Shown: positions 9,899-18,739 of the stretch, piece after piece | Position numbering within the stretch: position 1 is the stretch's first letter | Layout: every line of letters starts with the position of its first letter | DNA from: Isoptericola halalbus | GTDB lineage: Bacteria > Actinomycetota > Actinomycetes > Actinomycetales > Cellulomonadaceae | Assembly (NCBI GenBank): GCA_009663185.1 | Contig: VJZX01000006.1 | Coordinates: 113,303-177,302, forward strand | Direction of reading: 5' to 3' | Length of the DNA stretch: 64,000 nt | The notes under the pieces: model-generated | What the model saw: the letters and a program-made list of their open reading frames with translations, nothing else | Database searches by the model: none | What the model was told of the DNA's origin: nothing | Program-made: the position numbers and the translations under genes

Positions 9899-10054
9899 AG
9901 GCCGCGCCGTGTGTCGGGAGGTAGCCCCGGTGACTGTGTGTTGCGGCGAGAGCGAGTTGCGTGAACCACGTAGAGTGAGCGCGGTATCTGCGCGTTCGTC
10001 CTTCGTGGCATTGGCACGCGCCTCTACCTGACCTCGACGCCGAAGGAGCTGCCC

Positions 10055-11119
10055 GTGAGCATGGGTCCGGACACCGTCACCAGCGATGCGCGTGACGACG
10101 GTCCCGACGAGGGCTACACGCTGGAGGGGATCAGTCCCGCTCCGACGCCGACTCTCTCGTGGGGCGATGGTGCTGGGGTCGATGACCACCGCGCCGCGTT
10201 GATCGCGTCGGTGCCCGACGTGGACGAGTCCACGCCCTTGGCGGCGCAGCTCGCGATGGACGCGCGCCGGCGGATCGATCTGCATGGTCGGAGGTTCGAG
10301 CGGCCGCCACAGACCCGGATCCTGACCGTCGCGAACCAGAAGGGCGGCGTCGGAAAGACGACCACGACGGTGAACCTCGCTGCGGGTCTGGCCCAGGCGG
10401 GCCTCAATGTGCTCGTCGTGGACAACGATCCGCAGGGGAATGCGTCGACCGCGCTCGGGATCGACCACCGCGCCGGGACGCCCTCGATCTACGAGGTGCT
10501 GGTCGAGGACGAGCCGATCGGCAGCACCATTCAGGCGTGCCCCGACGTCCCGGGCCTGTGGGCGGTCCCCGCGACCATCGATCTGTCCGGCGCCGAGATC
10601 GAGCTCGTCTCGCTCGTTTCACGTGAAACACGACTGCGTAAGGCCCTCGACACGTATCTGAGGCAGCGCGTCGAGCGCGGTGAGGATCGCATCGACTACG
10701 TCTTCGTCGACTGCCCGCCGAGCCTCGGGCTGCTCACCGTCAACGCCTTTGTCACGGCGCGCGAGGTGCTGATCCCGATCCAGTGCGAGTACTACGCACT
10801 CGAAGGGCTCAGCCAGCTTCTGAAGACGATCGAACTCATCAAGGCGCACCTCAACCCGGAGCTCGTCGTATCGACGATCCTCTTGACGATGTACGACGGC
10901 CGCACCAATCTGGCGCAGCAGGTCGCCGAGGAGGTGCGCGAACACTTCCCGCGGCAGACGCTCCGCACGACGGTTCCACGGTCGGTTCGCATCTCCGAGG
11001 CGCCGAGTCACGGGCAGTCCGTCATCACCTATGACCCCGGATCGACGGGTGCGCTGGCCTACCTCGAGGCCGCCCGAGAGATTGCGGAACGTGCAGTTCA
11101 GCGCGCTGACCTGCGGTGA
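10055..11119 (+). CDS. parA: Chromosome partitioning ATPase ParA
   Basis: A Walker-type ATPase that drives segregation of ParB-parS complexes. The deviant Walker A KGGVGKT is at residues 96-102 of 354. VFVDCPPSLGLLTVNAF is the Walker A'/B region. About 85 residues precede the ATPase domain, rich in Asp, Gly and Pro; such N-terminal tails in actinobacterial ParA can bind the polar scaffold, but that is inference here. The GTG at 10055 has AAGGAG 8 bp upstream. A parS site lies inside the gene, encoding Val-Ser-Arg-Glu-Thr. Confidence 0.96.
   Translation: MSMGPDTVTSDARDDGPDEGYTLEGISPAPTPTLSWGDGAGVDDHRAALIASVPDVDESTPLAAQLAMDARRRIDLHGRRFERPPQTRILTVANQKGGVGKTTTTVNLAAGLAQAGLNVLVVDNDPQGNASTALGIDHRAGTPSIYEVLVEDEPIGSTIQACPDVPGLWAVPATIDLSGAEIELVSLVSRETRLRKALDTYLRQRVERGEDRIDYVFVDCPPSLGLLTVNAFVTAREVLIPIQCEYYALEGLSQLLKTIELIKAHLNPELVVSTILLTMYDGRTNLAQQVAEEVREHFPRQTLRTTVPRSVRISEAPSHGQSVITYDPGSTGALAYLEAAREIAERAVQRADLR
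10615..10630. promoter_or_regulatory. parS: parS site 3, inside parA
   Basis: CGTTTCACGTGAAACA lies within the parA coding sequence and is read as VSRET plus flanking bases. The 14-bp core at 10616-10629 is perfect. Confidence 0.92.
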
Positions 11120-11290
11120 TGCGCGTACGCTGATGAACAGCCAACTCGCGTCCGGGGGTCGACGAGCGCCGCTGGACGACACGACGAAGTGCGCCGGCCG
11201 GGGTTCACCTGTGCGGGTCGCGGTCCGTAGAAGCGATGGAGGCACGACGATGACGGGCGACCACCGGATGACGCTGCGAGAGGAAGTGGC

Positions 11291-12622
11291 ATGAGTCAGA
11301 AGAGACGAGGCCTGGGCCGCGGACTGGGTGCACTGATCCCTTCGGCGCCCGAGGGGGAGCGGCCTGTCGACGTCTTCTTTCCTACCGTGGAGAAGGAGTC
11401 CGTCGGGACGTTGGGCTCAACGGTGCTGGCGGCCGTGCCAGATGGGGACGCGGCGTCCGCAGACTCGGCGTCGGGCGCGGAGCCCGGCTCGAAGTCTTCG
11501 ACCCGCGCACGGTCGTGGGACTCGGCGATCGCGGACGGGCGACTCAAGATTCGCGCGGTCGCCGAGGAGAAGGAGGATGCCGACGGGTCAGCAGCGTCGG
11601 CGTCCGACCCGGTCGTAGCCTTGGCCGGGCTGGCTGACCGCCTCAAGTCCGAGGCGGGTGCTGGCGACCTCGGGGAGCGTGGCCGGCCGGAGTACCTCGG
11701 TCCGTCACTCGGGCTTGTGAGTAGCATCGACGTCGGCGAGCATGACGCGACCCCCCCTGCGACGCCGCAGGCGGACGACGAGCTGCTGCCCGTCCCGGGC
11801 GCAACCTTCGCCGAGATCCCGGTGGACGCGATCCGGCCCAATACCTGGCAGCCGCGCACAGCATTCGATGAGGGCGAGCTCGACGAACTCGTCGACTCCA
11901 TCCGCGAGATCGGCGTCCTGCAGCCGATCGTCGTCCGCCCCGACAAGGACGGCTCCGGAACCTATGAGCTGATCATGGGTGAGCGCCGGTGGCGGGCCGC
12001 CAGGGAGGCCGGGCTCGTCGCGATCCCCTCGATCGTCCGTTCCACCGACGACTCGGACATGCTCCGGGACGCGCTTCTCGAAAACCTCCACCGCGCGGCG
12101 CTCAACCCGCTGGAGGAGGCGGCGGCCTATCGGCAGCTGCTCGACGACTTCGGCTGTACGCACGAGGAGCTCGCCACCCGTATCGCCAGGTCGCGCCCGC
12201 AGATCTCCAACACGTTGCGCCTGCTCAAGCTGCCGCCGCTGGTGCAGCGACGGGTCGCTGCCGGTGTGCTCTCGGCGGGGCACGCCCGAGCGTTGCTCGG
12301 CCTCACCGACGGCGCGGAGATCGAGCGGCTGGCGCAACGGATCGTGTCCGAGGGGCTCTCCGTCCGGGCGACCGAGGAGATCGTCACCGTGATGGTCGAC
12401 GGCGGAGAGGAGAAGGCCAAGCGTCGCGGGCCCCGAGCGGGTCAGCGGAGCGAGGCCGTCGATGGGCTGGCGACGCGTCTGTCCGACCGCTTCGAGACGC
12501 GCGTCAAGGTGACGATCGGGAAGAGCAAGGGCCGTATGACTGTGGAGTTCGCCTCTGTGGAGGACCTGAACCGGATTCTCGCGGTGATGGCGCCTGACGA
12601 TCCCGGCTTGCTGAAGGGGTGA
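11291..12622 (+). CDS. parB: Chromosome partitioning protein ParB
   Basis: A CTP-dependent DNA clamp that loads at parS. The N-terminus has the ParA-activating [13 protein letters not shown] motif (residues 5-17). A long, low-complexity acidic linker then runs to about residue 171 before the ParB/Srx domain starts at [17 protein letters not shown]. The CTP-binding GERRWRA motif is at residues 230-236, followed by the HTH parS-binding region ([19 protein letters not shown]) and a C-terminal dimer domain. At 443 residues it is roughly 100 longer than many ParBs because of the linker. It lies 171 bp downstream of parA and is followed by a parS terminator. Confidence 0.96.
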   Translation: MSQKRRGLGRGLGALIPSAPEGERPVDVFFPTVEKESVGTLGSTVLAAVPDGDAASADSASGAEPGSKSSTRARSWDSAIADGRLKIRAVAEEKEDADGSAASASDPVVALAGLADRLKSEAGAGDLGERGRPEYLGPSLGLVSSIDVGEHDATPPATPQADDELLPVPGATFAEIPVDAIRPNTWQPRTAFDEGELDELVDSIREIGVLQPIVVRPDKDGSGTYELIMGERRWRAAREAGLVAIPSIVRSTDDSDMLRDALLENLHRAALNPLEEAAAYRQLLDDFGCTHEELATRIARSRPQISNTLRLLKLPPLVQRRVAAGVLSAGHARALLGLTDGAEIERLAQRIVSEGLSVRATEEIVTVMVDGGEEKAKRRGPRAGQRSEAVDGLATRLSDRFETRVKVTIGKSKGRMTVEFASVEDLNRILAVMAPDDPGLLKG

Positions 12623-12633
12623 CTCCACGGGAG

Positions 12634-12669
12634 GGGCCGGGAGTGTTTCACGTGAAACACTCCCGGCCC
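12634..12669. terminator. Perfect 36-bp palindrome: parB terminator with parS core
   Basis: The sequence is perfectly self-complementary over 36 bp, centred between 12651 and 12652. GGGGCCGGGAG on the left pairs with CTCCCGGCCC on the right, and the downstream flank continues TTCTTG. The centre is a full parS. It begins 12 bp after the parB stop and can end transcription from parB. Confidence 0.85.
12644..12659. promoter_or_regulatory. parS: parS site 4 (perfect 16-bp consensus)
   Basis: TGTTTCACGTGAAACA, an exact match to the consensus parS, at the centre of the 36-bp palindrome after parB. Confidence 0.96.
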
Positions 12670-12713
12670 TTCTTGCTGTCCGGGACGGTATCCGTGCGCT
12701 CCGCAGTCCCGGG

Positions 12714-12729
12714 TGTTTCACGTGAAACG
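12714..12729. promoter_or_regulatory. parS: parS site 5
   Basis: TGTTTCACGTGAAACG, 70 bp from site 4, in the convergent gap between parB and ddl. It too has short GGG/CCC flanks. Confidence 0.93.
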
Positions 12730-12795
12730 CCCGCGCGCACGGTTCGACGCCGAGGTCCAGGGGCCCGAGGTGCGGAGCTCCGGGAAGAGACGGCG

Positions 12796-13827
12796 TCAGG
12801 CGCTCGGCGCGGCCACGGCCTGCTCGACCAGACTGCGATAGACGTGCGGAAGGTCGAGGCCCGCGGCGACGATCGCCTGCGGGAGCAGCGACGTCTCCGT
12901 CATTCCGGGCGCCACGTTGATCTCGAGAACCGACGCGACGCCCTCCGGAGACAGGATCATGTCCGTCCGGGAGAGGTGACGAAGGCCGAGCGCGCGGTGG
13001 GCCCGGACCGCGACATCCGCCACGTGGGCGGCCTGCTCAGGCGCGAGGCGAGCGGGCGCGAAGTACTCGACCGGCCCGGGGTTGTAGCGTGCGTCGTAGT
13101 CGTAGGCGCCGTCCGTCACGATCTCGACCGCGGGCAGCGCCCGGGGGCCGTCCGGTCCGTCGAGAACGGAGACCGCCAGCTCGACGCCGTCCACCGCGCG
13201 CTCGATGAGCGCGGTGTCGCCGTAGGCGAAGCAGTTGACCATCGCGCGCGGGAAGTCAGCGGCCCGCTCAACGCGCGTGACACCGAGGGCAGAGCCTCCC
13301 TGGACAGGCTTGACCACGAGCGGGAGGCCCAGCCGGTCGACGATCGCGTCGAGGACCGCCTGGGCACCGAGGTCGCGGAAGAGCGCCTGGGGGAGCGTGA
13401 CATATGCCGGCGTGTCGATGCCGGCGGCGAGGAGCGCTGCCTTCGCGACCGGCTTGTTCCAGACTGCACGGCTCTCGCGCGGCCCGCTGCCGACGTAGGG
13501 AAGGTCGACGAGCTCGAGGATGTCGCGGATCGAGCCGTCCTCGCCGCTAGCGCCGTGCAGGAGCGGCCACACCACGCTCGGACGAGTGTCCCTGAGGAAC
13601 GCCATGAGGTCGGCGTCGACGTCGTGAACCTGCACCTCAACACCGGCGGACCGCAGCGCCTCGGCCACGCGGCGCCCCGAGCGCAGCGACACGTCGCGCT
13701 CGTGCGACAGCCCGCCGGCCAGCACGACGACGGGTCCACGCAGGCCCGCCGTGTCGGACATCACCGACGAATCATGACCCGTGCCGGTCTCGTCGGTCCG
13801 GTTCGTCGCGCGGGTGGTCGAGGTCAT
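12796..13827 (-). CDS. ddl: D-alanine--D-alanine ligase
   Basis: An ATP-grasp ligase that makes the D-Ala-D-Ala dipeptide of peptidoglycan precursors. The N-terminus of the fold reads GPVVVLAGGLSHERDVSLRS, a Ddl signature. VVKPVQGGSALGVTRV is the ATP-binding region, and EINVAPGMTETSLLPQA contains the metal-binding Glu/Asn and Ser near the C-terminus. I use the ATG at 13827 (343 residues, AGGTGAG upstream); the ATG at 13761 (321 residues) is equally in line with the family. It is 55 bp downstream of the aminotransferase gene. Confidence 0.9.
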   Translation of the reverse strand: MTSTTRATNRTDETGTGHDSSVMSDTAGLRGPVVVLAGGLSHERDVSLRSGRRVAEALRSAGVEVQVHDVDADLMAFLRDTRPSVVWPLLHGASGEDGSIRDILELVDLPYVGSGPRESRAVWNKPVAKAALLAAGIDTPAYVTLPQALFRDLGAQAVLDAIVDRLGLPLVVKPVQGGSALGVTRVERAADFPRAMVNCFAYGDTALIERAVDGVELAVSVLDGPDGPRALPAVEIVTDGAYDYDARYNPGPVEYFAPARLAPEQAAHVADVAVRAHRALGLRHLSRTDMILSPEGVASVLEINVAPGMTETSLLPQAIVAAGLDLPHVYRSLVEQAVAAPSA

Positions 13828-13882
13828 CGGGCACTCACCTGTGTGTGGTCGGAGAAGAACGTGGAGAACGCGCGAGGTGACA

Positions 13883-15205
13883 TCAGGCCAGGTCGGGCGA
13901 CGGGTTCTCGACGTCGGTCGGGTCGTCGTCCGGCTGGGCCGACGTGCCGAAGAGCTGCACCAGCTCGGCCTCGGCGTTGACCACGGAGGCCAGGCGCCGC
14001 ACACCCTCGCGGATGCGCTCGGGCGTCGGGTAGCAGAACGACAGGCGCATGTGGTCGGCGCCTCGACCGTCGTAGTAGAACGCGGTGCCCGGCACGTACG
14101 CGACACGGCCCGTGACCGCGCGTGGGAGCATCGACTTGGCGTCGAGGCCGCCGGGCAGGCGAACCCAGATGAAGAAGCCGCCCGCGGGGACGTTCCATGA
14201 GGCCGAGGGGAGGTGCTCGGCGAGCGCGCCGACGAGGGCGTCGCGCCGCTCGCGGTACATCTCGCGGTACGCCTTGATCTGGGCGCGCCAGTCACACGTC
14301 TCGAGGTAGGTGTCGACGGCGAGCTGAGACGCGTTCGACGGCGAGAGGATCGCCGACTCGCTCGCGAGCACGAGCTTCTCCCGCACCGCGTGCGGCGCGA
14401 TGACGAAGCCGATCCGGTACCCCGGGGCGAAGGTCTTGGAGAAGGAACCGAGATAGAGCACGCCCTCGTCATCGAACGAGCGCAGCGCCGGGATCGGGTC
14501 GCCTTCGAAGCCGAGCAGGCCGTACGGGTCGTCCTCGACCACGAGCACGCCGTGCCGGCGGCAGATCTCCAGCACCTGCGGCCGCCGCTCGAGCGAGAGC
14601 GTGACGCCGGCCGGGTTCTGGTAGTTCGGGATCGTGTAGAGGAGCTTGACGCGCCGGCCCTCAGTCTTGACCCGTGTCAGCGTCGCGTCGAGCTCGGCGG
14701 GGATCAGCCCGTCCGCGTCCATCGCCACGTGCACGACGTCCGCCTGGTAGGAGCGGAACACACCGAGGGCGCCCACGTAGGACGGAGCCTCGGCGAGCAC
14801 GACGTCACCGGGGTCGACGAAGATGCGCGTGACCAGGTCGAGCGCCTGCTGCGACCCCGTCGTCACGACGACGTCGTCGGGGTGCGCCTCGACGCCCTCG
14901 AGCGCGACGACGTCGACGATCTTCTCGCGCAGGGACTCCTCGCCCTGACCGGAACCGTACTGCAGCGCGGTCGTGCCCTTGGTCCGGATGAGTCGCTGCA
15001 TCGCCTCGCCGATGACGTCGAGCGGGAGGCCCTCGATGAACGGCATGCCGCCGGCGAGCGAGACGACCTCAGGCCGGCTCGCGACGGCGAAGAGCGCTCT
15101 GATCTCCGACGCCCGCATCCCGTGCGCTCGCTCGGCGTATGCGCCGAACCAAGGGTCCAGTCGCGTGCCGGAGGAGTGCTCGGGGGTCATGGGCTGCTCG
15201 GTCAC
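13883..15205 (-). CDS. PLP-dependent aminotransferase, class I/II
   Basis: A 440-residue fold-type I aminotransferase. The Schiff-base lysine is in YLGSFSKTFAPGYRIGF, the cofactor Asp/Tyr region is IPNYQNPAGVT, and the substrate-carboxylate Arg is near the C-terminus (MRLSFCYPTPERIREG). It has no GntR-type DNA-binding domain, so it is not MocR. The family includes 2-aminoadipate and branched-chain aminotransferases; I cannot assign the substrate. It is conserved beside parB and trx genes in related actinobacteria. It lies upstream of ddl in the same direction, so a role in supplying D-amino acid or wall precursors is possible but unproven. Confidence 0.85.
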   Translation of the reverse strand: MTEQPMTPEHSSGTRLDPWFGAYAERAHGMRASEIRALFAVASRPEVVSLAGGMPFIEGLPLDVIGEAMQRLIRTKGTTALQYGSGQGEESLREKIVDVVALEGVEAHPDDVVVTTGSQQALDLVTRIFVDPGDVVLAEAPSYVGALGVFRSYQADVVHVAMDADGLIPAELDATLTRVKTEGRRVKLLYTIPNYQNPAGVTLSLERRPQVLEICRRHGVLVVEDDPYGLLGFEGDPIPALRSFDDEGVLYLGSFSKTFAPGYRIGFVIAPHAVREKLVLASESAILSPSNASQLAVDTYLETCDWRAQIKAYREMYRERRDALVGALAEHLPSASWNVPAGGFFIWVRLPGGLDAKSMLPRAVTGRVAYVPGTAFYYDGRGADHMRLSFCYPTPERIREGVRRLASVVNAEAELVQLFGTSAQPDDDPTDVENPSPDLA

Positions 15206-15334
15206 GCCCCCAAGTGTCGCACGCCACCGGTGGAGGAACCGTGACCGCGCCGCAGAGACAACACGTCGTGCGGTACGACGACGGCGGCCGCAGCGGTCCG
15301 CAGACCGCCGGCGACCGCCGTCGTGACCCGGGGG

Positions 15335-15667
15335 TCAGACCGTGGCGAGGACCGACTCGATCTCCTCCACGAGCGCGCGCTTGGGCCGCGCGCCGATGAT
15401 CGACTTCACGACCTCACCGCGGTGGTAGACGTTGAGCGTCGGGATCGACGTGATGCCGTAGGCCATGGTCGTGGCCTCGTTCGCGTCGGTGTCGAGCTTG
15501 GCGATCTTGATCTTGCCCTCGTACTCCGCGGCCAGCTCCTCGAGGATAGGCGCGACCATGCGGCACGGACCGCACCACGTCGCCCAGAAGTCGACGAGCA
15601 CGGGCACGTCGGACTCGAGGACCTCGCTGGAGAACGTGTCGTCGGTAACGGCGACCGTGGATGCCAT
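15335..15667 (-). CDS. trxA: Thioredoxin
   Basis: A 110-residue thioredoxin with the WCGPC active site in FWATWCGPCRMVAPILEEL and the cis-Pro segment GITSIPTLNVYH. It reduces disulfides in cytosolic proteins using electrons from TrxB. It starts 29 bp after the trxB stop, so the pair is cotranscribed. Confidence 0.97.
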   Translation of the reverse strand: MASTVAVTDDTFSSEVLESDVPVLVDFWATWCGPCRMVAPILEELAAEYEGKIKIAKLDTDANEATTMAYGITSIPTLNVYHRGEVVKSIIGARPKRALVEEIESVLATV

Positions 15668-15696
15668 AGTGCAGCTCCTTGTCGGGACGGGGCGGC

Positions 15697-16770
15697 TCAG
15701 CCGACCTGCTCGAGTGCAGCCGGAAGGCCGTCCGGGTTGGGGACGGCAGGAGTGCCCGCGACGTCGGCCTCACCCGCGGCGTCGGCGAGCTCGGTCAGGT
15801 AGGCCTGGGCGTCGAGCGCCGCCGCGCAACCGGAGCCGGCGGCGGTGATGGCCTGGCGGTACGTGTGGTCGACGACGTCGCCGCACGCGTAGACCCCGGG
15901 CAGGTTCGTCCGGGTGGAACGACCCTCGACGAGGATGTAACCCTCGTCGTCGAGGTCGACCTGGCCCTTGACGAGGTCCGTGCGCGGGTCGTGGCCGATC
16001 GCGACGAACAGCCCGGTCACGGGCAGCTCGCTCTCGGCTCCCGTCACGGTGTCGCGCAGCGTGAGCGAGGTGACCTTGTCCTCGCCCTCGATGCTCACGA
16101 CCTCGTTGTTCCAGGCGAACTCGATCTTGGGATCGGCCTTCGCGCGGTCGGCCATGATCTTCGACGCGCGCAGGGCGTCACGCCGGTGGACGACCGTGAC
16201 CTTCGACGCAAAACGGGTGAGGAAGGTCGCCTCCTCCATCGCGCTGTCACCGCCGCCGACGACGGCGATGTGCTGGTTGCGGAAGAAGAAGCCGTCGCAC
16301 GTGGCGCACCATGAGACGCCGCGGCCCGAGAGCCGCTTCTCGTCCTCCAGGCCCAGCTCGCGGTAGGCCGAGCCGGTCGCGAGGATGACGGTCCGCGCGC
16401 GGAACGTCTCGCCGCCGCCCGTCACGACCGTCTTGATGTCGTTCGTCAGCTCGAGTGTCTCGGCGTCGTCCCACAGCACGCGGGCACCGAACTTCTCCGC
16501 CTGCTCGCGCATGGCCTCCATGAGGTCGGGGCCCTGGATCCCAGTCGGGAATCCGGGGAAGTTCTCGACCTCGGTGGTGTTCATGAGCGCACCACCCGCG
16601 GTGACGGAGCCGGCCACGACGACCGGAGACAGGCCGGCGCGCGCCGCGTAGATCGCAGCGGTGTAGCCGGCCGGACCCGAGCCGACGATCACGACGTCGT
16701 GCACCGGGGCCGTCGTGGTCGGGTCGGTGGTGACGCCGGTGGCGGTGGTCGGCTGGTCGGTCACGTTCAC
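15697..16770 (-). CDS. trxB: Thioredoxin-disulfide reductase
   Basis: An FAD- and NADPH-dependent reductase of thioredoxin, 357 residues. The FAD-binding motif is [20 protein letters not shown], the redox-active disulfide is WCATCDG, the NADPH motif is [15 protein letters not shown], and the C-terminal FAD motif is [17 protein letters not shown]. About 25 Thr/Pro-rich residues precede the domain and are unlikely to matter; an internal start is possible. It is followed by trxA. Confidence 0.96.
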   Translation of the reverse strand: MNVTDQPTTATGVTTDPTTTAPVHDVVIVGSGPAGYTAAIYAARAGLSPVVVAGSVTAGGALMNTTEVENFPGFPTGIQGPDLMEAMREQAEKFGARVLWDDAETLELTNDIKTVVTGGGETFRARTVILATGSAYRELGLEDEKRLSGRGVSWCATCDGFFFRNQHIAVVGGGDSAMEEATFLTRFASKVTVVHRRDALRASKIMADRAKADPKIEFAWNNEVVSIEGEDKVTSLTLRDTVTGAESELPVTGLFVAIGHDPRTDLVKGQVDLDDEGYILVEGRSTRTNLPGVYACGDVVDHTYRQAITAAGSGCAAALDAQAYLTELADAAGEADVAGTPAVPNPDGLPAALEQVG

Positions 16771-16863
16771 TCCTGCAGTACTGGTCGGTGGCCGGAAGAT
16801 CCAGCCGTTCGCCTCAACGCATCGACATTATTCGATGTTCCCAGCCGAGGGCGTGCGGACGTC

Positions 16864-18672
16864 TCACGACACGACGATCTCGGTGATCTCCAGTCGATAC
16901 TCGCCGTCGCTCGTGGGCAGCTCGGGGATCCAGATGACGAACGACCTGAGGACCTCGGGCTGCTCGAGCTCCAGCTCGGTGACCTCGGAGAACGTCCCCG
17001 TGCCCAGGAGCGTGCCACCCTGCGGGTCCTCCGCCGTCGTGTCACGGATCTCCCAAGTGCCCCCCGTGCTGTTGGTGTTGAGCTGGATGTTCGTCACAGG
17101 GGCCGGCTCGCGCAGGTTGACGATATAGCCGGCGCCGGCCTTGAACCCACCCCATGCGGGGTTGTTGCGGTAGGTGCGCGTGTACCAGAAGGTCGACGGG
17201 TCGGCGTCGTACGCGCGCTCGACGGCCTCCGGGTGCTCGCCGTCCCCGTCGACCAGCGGGTCGAGCTGGTCACCCGACGCGATGACCGGCCGGACCTGCG
17301 GCTCCTCGGTCTCGTCGGGGGAGTCCTGGCCCGCGGGCCCCTCAGTTCCCTGCGGCGACTCGGCGACGGCGGTCGGCGAGGTCTCGATGGGCGGCTGGAA
17401 CGGCTCGAGCGCCTGGCTCACGGCCCACAGCGCGCCGGCGATCACGCCCACGATGATCAGGCCGAGCACGATGGGCGTCGGGTTGACGCCCTTGCGCCTG
17501 GGTGCGGGCGTCGTCGCGAAGCTGCCCGTCTCCGGTGGCGGGGGAGGGACCGGTGCGTGCGGCGTGGCCGGCTGCTGGGACGTCGGGGGAGCGGCTGCGT
17601 AGGACGCGGTCGGGTACGCGCCCGCGCCTGCGGCGTACTGCTGCGTCGGCGCAGGGCCCGGCGCGGGTACCGGACCGGGCGCCTGCGCTTGGCCGGCCGC
17701 GTAGCCCGGCACGGTCCCGATCGCCGATGCGCGCGCGATGCGGCCCGAGCTGGGCCGGCGGACCGGCGGGGCGGGCGGGGGCGTCCCGGGACGTGAGGCT
17801 CCGGGCGACATCGAGCCGAGCACCGACGAGCGCACCGGCTGCTCCGGCGCCGGCTGGACGAACCCCGGCAGCGCCGCGACGACCGAGACCTCGCCCCACG
17901 GCTCGAGCGCGGCGACGACCTCGGAGGGGGTCGGCGGCGCCTGCGTAGCGTCGCTGGCGAACGTGCGACGCACGAGTTCGTCGAGCGCAGGGTCGACGTG
18001 CGGCACGAGCGTGGAGACGGGCACGAGGCCGGAGCCCTCCGTCTGCGCGGGCAGCGGACGGACCGTGTTCCCGGAGATCCACGGACTGTCGAGGCTCTCG
18101 CCGGCCCACCGCGCGGTGAGCGCGTAGTAGACGAGCGCGACGAGGGCACGGGCGTCCGCCGCGGCGGCGTCGTCTCCCGTCGCGTCGACGCCCGCGAGCC
18201 CGGCGTCCAGACCCAGGCCGGTCACGACGACGCGGTGCCCGTCGACGCGCACCGCCTCGGGGCGCAGCGTCAGGTGGTGCACGCCGCGACGGCGTGCACT
18301 CTCGAGCGCGGCCGCGGCCTCACCGACGACGGCGCGCGCCTGCTGCGGGTCGACCAGCCCGCCCGAGACGATCTCGGTGAGCGACTGCCCGGTGTGCGGC
18401 TCGGTGATGACGTACGCCTGCGGGCCGTCGCCGAGGTCGAGGCTCCCGACGTCGAGCACCCGGCACAGGCGCGGGTCCGCCACGAGCGCGGCCCGGCGGG
18501 CGGCGTCGAGCGCGGCGGGGGCGTTCGGGCCGGTGACGAACGTGACGCGGACCGTGCGGTCCAGGATCTGGTCGTGCGCCTCCCACGCCTCGGCCGCGGC
18601 GAGGTCGGTCATGGCGGGCTGGGACAGCCGGTAACGGTCCACAAGAACGGTGCCGGGCTGTGCGGTGGTCAC
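16864..18672 (-). CDS. Membrane pseudokinase with extracellular discoidin-like domain
   Basis: A 602-residue protein. Residues 1-280 have a protein-kinase fold (VLVDRYRLSQP at the start), but the catalytic HRD region reads HHLTLRPEAV and the DFG position reads GLGLD, and no VAIK lysine is visible, so it should be inactive. A Pro/Ala-rich linker follows to about 400. One membrane helix is seen near 405-430 (VLGLIIVGVIAGALWAVS). The C-terminal 140 residues resemble an F5/8 type C (discoidin) carbohydrate-binding fold. In M. tuberculosis the same pseudokinase and outer domain are fused to MurJ (MviN, Rv3910) and recruit FhaA; here they are a separate gene directly after murJ. Regulation of lipid II flipping is the inferred role. 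Confidence 0.8.
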   Translation of the reverse strand: MTTAQPGTVLVDRYRLSQPAMTDLAAAEAWEAHDQILDRTVRVTFVTGPNAPAALDAARRAALVADPRLCRVLDVGSLDLGDGPQAYVITEPHTGQSLTEIVSGGLVDPQQARAVVGEAAAALESARRRGVHHLTLRPEAVRVDGHRVVVTGLGLDAGLAGVDATGDDAAAADARALVALVYYALTARWAGESLDSPWISGNTVRPLPAQTEGSGLVPVSTLVPHVDPALDELVRRTFASDATQAPPTPSEVVAALEPWGEVSVVAALPGFVQPAPEQPVRSSVLGSMSPGASRPGTPPPAPPVRRPSSGRIARASAIGTVPGYAAGQAQAPGPVPAPGPAPTQQYAAGAGAYPTASYAAAPPTSQQPATPHAPVPPPPPETGSFATTPAPRRKGVNPTPIVLGLIIVGVIAGALWAVSQALEPFQPPIETSPTAVAESPQGTEGPAGQDSPDETEEPQVRPVIASGDQLDPLVDGDGEHPEAVERAYDADPSTFWYTRTYRNNPAWGGFKAGAGYIVNLREPAPVTNIQLNTNSTGGTWEIRDTTAEDPQGGTLLGTGTFSEVTELELEQPEVLRSFVIWIPELPTSDGEYRLEITEIVVS

Positions 18673-18739
18673 CTGACCTCCTCGGTACGGGTGCGGGACG
18701 GGTTCGGCGCGTCAATCCGATCATCGTACGGGCGGGCGG

